DNA of 30,110 bases from a virus. A program made the translations under genes and the position numbers. Position 1 is the stretch's first letter. Every line of letters begins with the position of its first letter. Location: the IMG/VR virus record IMGVR_UViG_3300036944_000099, positions 1 through 30,110 of that record, one strand, 5' to 3'. The notes under the pieces were generated by a model. The model was not told where the DNA came from. It saw only the letters and a program-made list of their open reading frames with translations, and made no database searches. Positions 1 through 9,000 of this stretch are shown piece by piece.

Positions 1-2
1 TT

Positions 3-56
3 CGCATTCTGGAGATTGCAGACGCACTTCGTGCAAGTCTGAAGATACCGAAGTAA
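3..56 (+). CDS. C-terminal end of a rightward gene (partial)
   Basis: Reading frame 3 is open from the window edge and ends at a TAA at 54-56. It gives 17 residues (RILEIADALRASLKIPK) that look like a normal amphipathic helix followed by a basic tail. The stop lies only four bases before a strong stem-loop at 61-84, as expected for the last gene of a rightward operon converging on the leftward late operon. In N4 the rightward genes also run up to the 3' side of the vRNAP gene. Too little is present to name the product. Frame 2 also ends nearby (stop at 59-61), but its translation is rich in Ser, Cys and Arg and looks less like protein. Confidence 0.5.
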   Translation, partial: RILEIADALRASLKIPK

Positions 57-60
57 AGTA

Positions 61-92
61 AGGGCTCCTTTTTCAAGGAGCCCTTTTCTTTT
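61..92. terminator. Stem-loop terminator between convergent genes
   Basis: A perfect 10-base-pair stem (61-70 with 75-84) closes a four-base loop (TTTC). On the plus strand it is followed by TTTTCTTTT, a good intrinsic terminator for the gene ending at 56. On the minus strand the hairpin falls immediately after the vRNAP stop codon (91-93) and is followed by a moderately T-rich stretch, so it may also end the late transcript. The plus-strand reading is the stronger of the two. Confidence 0.8.
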
Positions 93-3000
93 ACCCAATG
101 ATCTGTTTGATCGGGTTCAAGTCCACTGCTCGCCATGCGTTGTCGAAGCCCACAGAGTTGGGGAGACGACCATCGAGCAGCAAGTTCAGACCGTTATCAT
201 CCATGACCGTACCTGCTTCATACGAACCGGGAACCATAGACGACAGAAGCGTGTGCAGAGGATTGTGACGGATCAGGCTTGCAGCGACCTTGATCGAACG
301 CACCTTGAACTTCCAGAACCACAGCAGGCCCATCTCTTCAGCCTTGGTCATGCCACGGCTGTCCAGAATGTCGTAGTTCACGAACTCGTTGGTAATCTTC
401 AGCAGAGCAGCCTTCTTGTCGTTCTTCTGCTTGGTGGTCAGGTGATCGTACAGGATCGCCTTTGCCACGAAGTCCGTATAGGCCACGCTCCGAGCCAACC
501 CAGCGAACAGTGCCGTGTCCTTGGTGATCAGAGCATACCGGCCAGCCGTCTTCACAGCCTTGGGCAGCTTGTCAGCCCACTTCACCGCCGGATCGTAGAA
601 CCGCCCACGAGACAGTTCCATGTCCTCGCTCGTCAGACCCTCACTGATCTGGCTGAACTCACCAGCCTCAATCAGAGGCCAGATGCTCAGCTGCTTGTTC
701 AAGTCCTCGATCTTACGCATCTCGGTCTCGATCCGACGAGCGATGTCAGCACGCTTGGCACCACGAGCGCCAGCCAACTCCACACGCAGTCGCTGATACT
801 CCACCTCATTCTTGGCATAGAGGTGAGTTTCACGGAGCAACTCTGCTCCCTTAAGAGCGATCTGCACCGGGCCAATACCGTTGGCCATCAGCTGATAGAA
901 GTTAGCCGAGGCGTTCAGGACAGGCACCAGCATGGACTTCACCACGATGCCGACACGAGCATCGCCCATCAGTTGGGTCCACGACTTCTCAGCCATCATC
1001 AGATAGCGGTAGGCCTCAGGACCCAGCAGACCCGTGATGAAATCAGCCAGGGCTTCCCGGTTCTCCTTCTGCATACGGCTGTTGCCGGACCACAGATCAC
1101 CGACGCTCATGGAGCGGAAGCCAATGGTGTTGTCCACCAAGGTACGACGGACCATGAACTTGCCGTCCATGCGGGCCTTGATCCGGCTGATCTCTGCATC
1201 AGGCATCAGGCTGAGCATGTCAGCCGTGACCGGATCGGTCTTGGCCAGTTCGAACAGGTCCACGAACGAGCTCGTTTGAGCCGTGGACTTCGACCTGTTG
1301 TACATGTTCGCCAGACGATCGATCAGGACTTCGTTGATCTTCGCAGCCTGAGTTTCCTCGTGCTGACGACCCATCCACTGACCGATGGCGATAGCAGCAT
1401 TCTCTTGCGTCTCCAGAGCATTGGAGACCACCGAAGGATCAATGAGCCGCTCATAAGCGACCACTGCCCCATCTTCATTGAAGATCGGCGAGATCATGTT
1501 GTCGTTGCCCTTACGGTTACGCAGGGCATTGGTCAGGTTCTTGACCGCTGTGGTCTCAGTGATGAGGCCAGCAGTGGGCTTATCAATCGATTGGCCCGAC
1601 ACAGCATCAATACCGAACACCGAAGGACGGATGATCCGCATGATACCCTGCTTAACGCTGGGAGCAGCCAGATCAGTGGCCACATACATTACATCTTTAG
1701 CCCGAGCATCATACAGAGCCTCAGCACTGCCTTGCTTACGCGAGCCAATGAGACGGTATCCGGTCGAAGTGTAGTCGTTCAGCTTGTCCATAGGCACAGC
1801 CTTGAACGTACCGAGCGTCTCCGTGGGCATGTAGCCCTTGGGGACGTTGTACTTGTGCTTGTCGGGAACCCGCTTCATTTCCAGATCACGGCCTTCAGCG
1901 ATCATGGACAGGGTGTAGCGAAGCCCAGCCTGTTCCGTCTTCGCCAGTTGGCTCAGTGATTTCAGAACACTTGGGGCCACTTGGGACATTGCAAGCAGCG
2001 AGACGTAGGCGTCGATGGCCTGCACTTCCGGGCTGGCGTTGTCGAACGTCCCGACCGTTTGCTCGCCCACCCGGTTCGCAATCGCCAAGGCGTTCTTCTT
2101 CACAAACCCATGAGCAGGCTTCTTGTTGACCATCAGGGAGGCCAGATCGCGGGCGTCGCCAAGGATCGCAGGGGCGTTAGCCCCGAAGAGACGCTGGATG
2201 TCGGCAGCTTTCTGCGCCTCCTCCGCCTTCATGGCAGCAGGGTCAGCCAGCATACGAACCACGTCACCATCAGTCATCCGGCCAGCCATGAGAGAAGCCA
2301 TATCCATCTGACCCATGACATGAACGTGTGCCCACTCGTCCTTCGTCAGCGTCCGAGTGAACTTGGCAGCAATCTGCTGAGGCACTCCCTTGCGGAAAGT
2401 CTCACGAACCCGGTCAATGATGGCACGACCCTGCTTAATCAGAACGAAGATGTCCTGATTGGTCTCGTTGCTGCCCATGATGGCAGTGATGAAGCCACGA
2501 ACTTCAGGGTGAAGTTCAGCAGTGTCAGCCCATTCCGTGACCTTCTCGATGGCTTCTTCGTAGTTGTTCTTGTCCAGCAGCTTAGCGCCCAGCTGGAGAG
2601 GAGTAGCGACAGCAGCGACCGCGACACCAGCCTTGGTGCCTTGGGTCTTGCTGATCGAGTAGCCCAAAGCATCGCTGACTTTGCCCAGACCATACGAGAT
2701 GAAGTCCGAGGTCTTGTCGTTGGCCATGTTCACGAGCTTACCGGGAAGCTCCAGACCTTCTTGCAGGAAGTTCTTCTCTTGGTCGATGCTCTCCACCAGT
2801 TGGGCAACCAACTCATGGACCTCATCACCAATCGGCTCACCCGGCTTCATACCAAGGGTCTTATCCACCAGAGCGTTCATCGCTTCATTGGTCAACTTGG
2901 TGACGGACTCGTCAAAGGACGTAGGCACAGTCTTGCCCTTGCCCGAGCGAACGACCACTCGGTTGAAGAGCTCACGCGCTTCCGGGCTGACAGCAGCCAA

Positions 3001-6000
3001 GGCAGCGAACATCGGGACCACCAGCGAGGAGCCGTTCAGGTCGGAGCCAACATCAATAGTGCCGTCGAGCAGAGCGATACGCTCACGGGCTTCGATGTTC
3101 ACACCGGGGTCCTGAGGATCACCAGTCGCCATGTTGTCTTGGTTCATCTGAGCCGAGAGTTCACGGTGGTAGCGGTTCATCTTCATGGCGAAGGCCGGGT
3201 TTTTGAGCATATTCACCCGGAACGCAGACACCATCACGATGAAGGCACGACGCTCTTCATTGGTCAGGTTGAACCCGTTCTGCTTGACCGTCTCAGCCAG
3301 CGTGACCGAGGTCCTCAGGGACATCTGGCTAGGCTTACGGCCCATCCACTTCTCATATCCCTTGTCGGCACGGCGCAGAACAGACGCCATCTTGGTCATG
3401 ATCTGATCCAGATCAGGCCGAGTGTTCGTGCTGTGCATCAGCAGCCGAGAGGCGGCCACCGACGTAGGCGTAGGCAGCTTCCGGCTCATCAGCAGCATGG
3501 TGTTGAACCGGATGTTCGAGTTCATGTCCGGCCCACGAGGAGGCAGACCGAACATCGCACGCAGGGCGCTCAGCACATCCTTGGCGATACGGACCAGCTT
3601 GCTCTCGACCCTAATGCCCGAGTTCAGTTCAGTCAGGTTCTCGTTGGCCAAGTTCCAAGCCATGAACTCGTTCAAGGCAGCAGCCTTGTCGTTGTTCTTG
3701 AGGTGCTGTTCGATAGCACTCTTGGCCTTCGTCACCGTTTCAGCGATGCTCTTCTTACGAAGGGCGCTGTAGTCTTCGATAACGTCGAGCCATTCGTTCT
3801 GAAGGGCTTCCAGTCGTGCGATGGCGTTCCTCGAAGCAGGATCAACCTGCATCGGATCGATCATGTAGGCCTCGACACGCTCGAAGGTCGCAGCATGGAT
3901 GAGCTCGTGAGCCAGCGTCTCAGACGAGCCATTCGCCACGATCACAGTCCGACGAGCAGGAGCAGCCAGACCGAAGTCGCCAGCCTTGAAGGTGTGAGCG
4001 ATCCCGTTGGCCTTGGCATAGGCGTTAGCCGTCGCCAGATTGCCGACCACCACATTCCACGAACCAGACAGTGCAGACACTGCACGACGGATCAGCTGCT
4101 CTTGCTGCTTGGGCATCTTCATCCCAGACAGCAGGCTCGTCAGTTGGTCAGTCGAGACGACCTTCGCACCCGACTTGTGATCCGGCAGACCTTCGAACGC
4201 AGCTTCGATCTTGTCCGAGGTGACAGCAGCCTCAGACTTGGTCTCGACCTTGGCACGTTCCTCCAGGAACAGTTCCTGAAGACGAGCACCCATCTCGTCG
4301 TAGGTCAGACCGCTCAGGTCTTCACGACCCTCTTGGCCCTTGGTGGACGCAGGAGCGTTGATCGCAGCCATGTGGTCCGACGACAGGTGGACACGGGCGA
4401 ACACAGCCTGACGGGCCTGCTCGTCCAGAGCAGCACTCTCCATGCGAACCAGCAGAGACATCATCTGCCCTTGGATCAGAGCGGCAGGTTCTCCCTCCAT
4501 CTTGGCAAAGGGAGAGTTGTTGTTGGAGAAGATCTCCGTCAGTTCAGCTTTACCGAAGGCAGTTACATCAAGAGTCTCAGCTGCAACCTTGTATGTCTTC
4601 AAAAGATCTTGGAAAGGCGTACCTGAAGTCATGACATCGAGCACAGCTTGGTTGATTGCTTTGCCGTTTGCCTGAGCATCACGCAAGTTGGTGTTGATAC
4701 CGTCGAACACCATGCCACGACCGCCCTTCATCAGAGGGGAGGCAGCAATGATCATACGACCATCACCGTAGGAGATGTTCACCTTGGCAGCACCACCGAC
4801 GCCAGCCAGACCGGGGAGATCAATCTCCATGCTGTGAGCGACGGTGTCATAGACGTTGGCCGAAGCCTTGATGTTTCGCTTGTCGCCGGTAGCCGGGTTC
4901 ACCGAGACGAACTGGCTCGGTTCCAGACCCTTGATGTTCACGTTGACCAGATCACCTGCCATGTAGGGCAGGAGGAAAGCGATCTTCTGGAAAGCCTTTT
5001 TCAGGGCGTCAGGAGACACACCATCAGACCAGCTTCCGCCATTGCGGACATGCTCTTCCATCGAGTCATAGACGGCCTTCTTGGCAGCAGCCTGAGCCAA
5101 CGACGACATCATGTTCGAGGTCTTCTGGATCAGATCCGAGCCTTCCATCGAAGAGCCCATGACCTGCTCAATCGTCGTCACCATCGGATCGATGTAGAAG
5201 ACACGCAGAGCCGAAGCGATGTTGGCAAGACCAGCAGGTGAGACGGTGAACTTCACCGGGTCCACGGCATTCACGGCAGGCAGCTTCTTGCCGCCTTCAT
5301 GCACTTCCCACTTACCAAAGACCTTCTTGATCCCAGCATCGTTCAAAGAGCTAAGAGCAGTCCAGAACTTGGTCAGTTTCTTTTGGTGTTCAGCAACGAA
5401 AGCTGCATCACCCTGTGCGTTGTCAATGTCTTTGGTGAACAAGGCACCTTGCCAGCCAGCACTCTTGCCAGTCATCTCCAAAGTCAGAGCATGAGCTTCG
5501 GACATACGGGCATACAAGCCCTTAACGAGCTCCTCCGCCACGTTAGTAGCGATGCCGCCTGCCGATGAACCATACAGCGAGATGGTCAAAGGGTTCTTCA
5601 ACATCTTACGACCGATGGTAAGGGTTTGCTCCTTCACATCGTAGCTGAAGTCATCCTTACCCATCAGGGTGTCCAGCACAGTGATCACAGCACCAGCTTT
5701 GGCCAGCATATGATCAGCATGACCGGAGGCAGCTAGTTTGATGGCATCCCGGATTTTGGTGCCAAGGCTATCCTTCAGCAGATCAGCAGCGTTGACGTAG
5801 GTGTCCTTCAGAACCTCGCCGCCGAACGGCTCAGTACCTTCAGCCGGATCGAACAGATCAGAGACGCTCTTGGCCTCTTCAGCGAAGACGACACCACCAC
5901 GAGCCAGTCCACGGACCATGTCCGCATCGAAGCCACCGATACGCATGTAGAGCAGCGAGTTGGTCGGACCATCGGTCACGCCATCGGCTTCCACATACAT

Positions 6001-9000
6001 GTGGGTGAAGAAGTTGCTCTTGTCTTCGGCATTGTCGAACTGTGCCTGAGACATCAGGGCATGAAGCTTCACAGTGCTGTCGATGCCAGCGTCCTTCAGG
6101 ATTTGGACGTAGTTCTCCGGCTTCTTCTCAGCCTTCATGGCTTCAAGAGCAGCCTTGAACTCATCAGTTCCCTGATACTTATCCAGAGCAGCCAGCCAAC
6201 GGGTCTCGCTCTCCTTGTCCACCTTCATACCGAAAGCCTGAGCAACGCTCCGCTTCCACATCAGGAGATCAGCAGGATCAGTCAGGTCCAGCGTCACAGC
6301 CATAGCCGTGATGGCTTCACGGGTCAGCTTGGACGACTGATCGCCATAGAGCCCACGCTGTTGCAGACGGTTCACCGACGAGAAGATGTAATCCCGGAAG
6401 AGTTGGACCTCAGCCAGATCGACATTGCGTTCGAGAGCCACAGCACCCATCGCATCGACCAGACCCATGACGACATCATAGGCAGCCTCGAAGGACTTGT
6501 TCTTGCTCTGCTTCGAACGGAAGTCGTTCACGTTCATGACGTTCTCATCGAGAACGCCTTCACCCAGCAGGGCAACGATACCGGCTTTGTCCAGTCCACG
6601 CAGGACAGCAACGAAGTCCTCGTTCACCGTCTGGGGAACCGAAGCTTCACGCAGTTCAGTCTCACGCTCTGCCCTAGTGGTAGGCGTGTTGGTATTCTTT
6701 TGGATACTGTTTGCAGGACCGGCAGGCTTCTCGAAGGAGTAGCCACGGATCGACGTGTCATTCAGGACAGTTTCAGAGATGAGCGACGGCATTGCACCGA
6801 AGCTCACTTCATTATTCAGACCCAAGGCCTTCGTGTTCACAGACAGGAAGTTGTTCTGCTCGTCCTGCTGACCAATCGTGGTGCGAGTGACCAGACCAGC
6901 TTCTTCAGCAGAGTCCAGGAGCTCGATAGCCATCGACTCCAACAGAGCCTTGGTGAAGCCCATACGAACAGAGCCCTTGGCTTTGAGGCCGAGGAACTTG
7001 CCCAGAGTGTTGGCCAGCCCACGACGGGAAGCAGTCAGCGCCATACCATTGTTAAACGCCGCCTCAAGCTCGCTGGAGACGTGATCACCGGGCTTCATGC
7101 CCAAGGACTTGCGGATGTCCTCAGCGTCCTTGGTGGGGTTCGCTACGCTGTTCTGAGCCAACCAATCAGCAAGGGCCATCGCCCCGACCTGTTGGATGGT
7201 CTGGTTGTATGCAAGCTTGCCGTTCTTCTGAACCATGAAGTTGAGCAGTCGCATCGAGACGAACTTGTTCACTCCAGCCTTGGAGAGGACAGACACATTC
7301 CTGTAGTTCTTGGACAGGCTCAGACGCTTGTCCATAGTAGGCAGGACTTTGTTCAGAACTGCACCGATTACCGAGGCATAAGCCTTGGTTACAGGCTCAG
7401 TCACACCGCTTGTCTCGGTAGTGACGGTCTTCACCACGTCTTCGAGCGAGATTGCATCCTCACCGATCAGGCGAGTACGGTTGTTCTCATCGACGGTGAA
7501 GCCATCGTGAAGCAGGTTCGAGCCGTCAGCATCTTTCACCACATCGGGGAAGAGTTCTTCAACGGTGGGGAGAGGCTTAGTCGCAACTTCCTCCGTCGCT
7601 GTCACCTCCGGCTGCGCCTCCGGTTCGGCGACTTCCTCAGTTGCTTGAGGAGTGGGAGCAGCAGTGTCTTCCACGATAACGCTCTCTTCCTCACGCAGAG
7701 CATCTTCACGACGATCACGCTCAGCACGCAGGACTTCGAGGTTCGCCCTGTCGTTCTTCCGTTCGGTATCGAACAGGATGCGGTTCTCGATCTCATCGAT
7801 CTTGTTCTGGATCGGACGCAGGCTGTCAGCACGACGGACCTGATCAGCCGTGTAGAGGCGATCTTCCGGTGCTTCTTCCTTGGCCGGCTCTTCGACAGGC
7901 TCAGGTTTGGCCGGTTCTTTGGCCGGTTCCTGTACAGGCTGTGCCTGAGTTTCAGCCGGTTTCGTGTCCGCCTGTTTGGCCGGTTTCACGATGTCCGGGT
8001 TCTTCTCAGCGAAGTCAGCCTTCTTGGCTTCCTCGAACACCTTACGAGCAGGCATACGCAGGCCATCGTCCAGTCGAACTTGTTCAACTGGTTCCAGACC
8101 TAGAGCAGGGTTCTGTGCAGCCAGAGTGTTGTAGTTGTTGATGACATACTCAGCATCAACACCAATCTGTTGAGAGTCCGAGATGGACTTATAGTTGTTT
8201 TTGTTGTTGAAGCGTACAACAGTCCAGCCCTTCTTAGGGACATACCACTTCTTGTCTGCGTAACTCCAAGCCTGATACTTCACTTCAGGGTTGTCTCGGT
8301 CCGAGAACTTACCCTTCACTCGACCAAGGAACGAAGTGTTCACTGCACCCAGCTTGTTGGCCATGTGTTGGGCGAAGTTCCGGTACTCTTCCAGAGCGAC
8401 ACGAGCACCTTCAACGTCACCACGACGCAGGGCACCAGTGATCAGCTGAGTGTGTCCCAGCACCGAGGGACCAGCAGTCCCCGGCTCGTTGGCGTCCTTG
8501 ATCTGGATTTCGTTGGCGACACGCGAAGAGTTAGGGGCTTCGACGCCCATGACCTTCGCGGCTTCAGTCGCAGCCTTCAGGGTCTGGTTCAGCGCAGCAG
8601 TCGAACGCAGAGCAATCGCCTGAGCCTTGGTGAAGGCATCAGGAGTGTTCTCCGTATGCTTCAGCAGACGCTCAACCACTTCAGGGGAGACGCTTTCCGG
8701 GTTGATCTCGACCTGAGCAGCAACCTGTTTGGCTGCACGTTGACCTTCAGGCGTCGAGATGTCCTGAATGTCATCGACAGTCACCTCAGGCAGAGAGGCG
8801 AAGACGCTCTGAATGGCTTCATTGAAGCCCTGATGGGTCTCAACCTTTTCCTGAGCAGCGATGATCTTCGCAGCAGCTTTCGCAAGATTGCCGTTAACAT
8901 CAGCTTTAGCCTGAAGTTGCAGCACTTGTCCCAGGTTCTCACCCGTAACACGACCTTGAAGGTCGGCAATGAAGAGAGCCGTATCGATACGCTGTTCAGG

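Noticed and set aside
7860-7990. Short repeated GGCCGGTT-type words as a possible DNA repeat array
   Set aside because: They encode the Pro/Glu/Ala/Lys linker of vRNAP in frame; the repetition is at the protein level.
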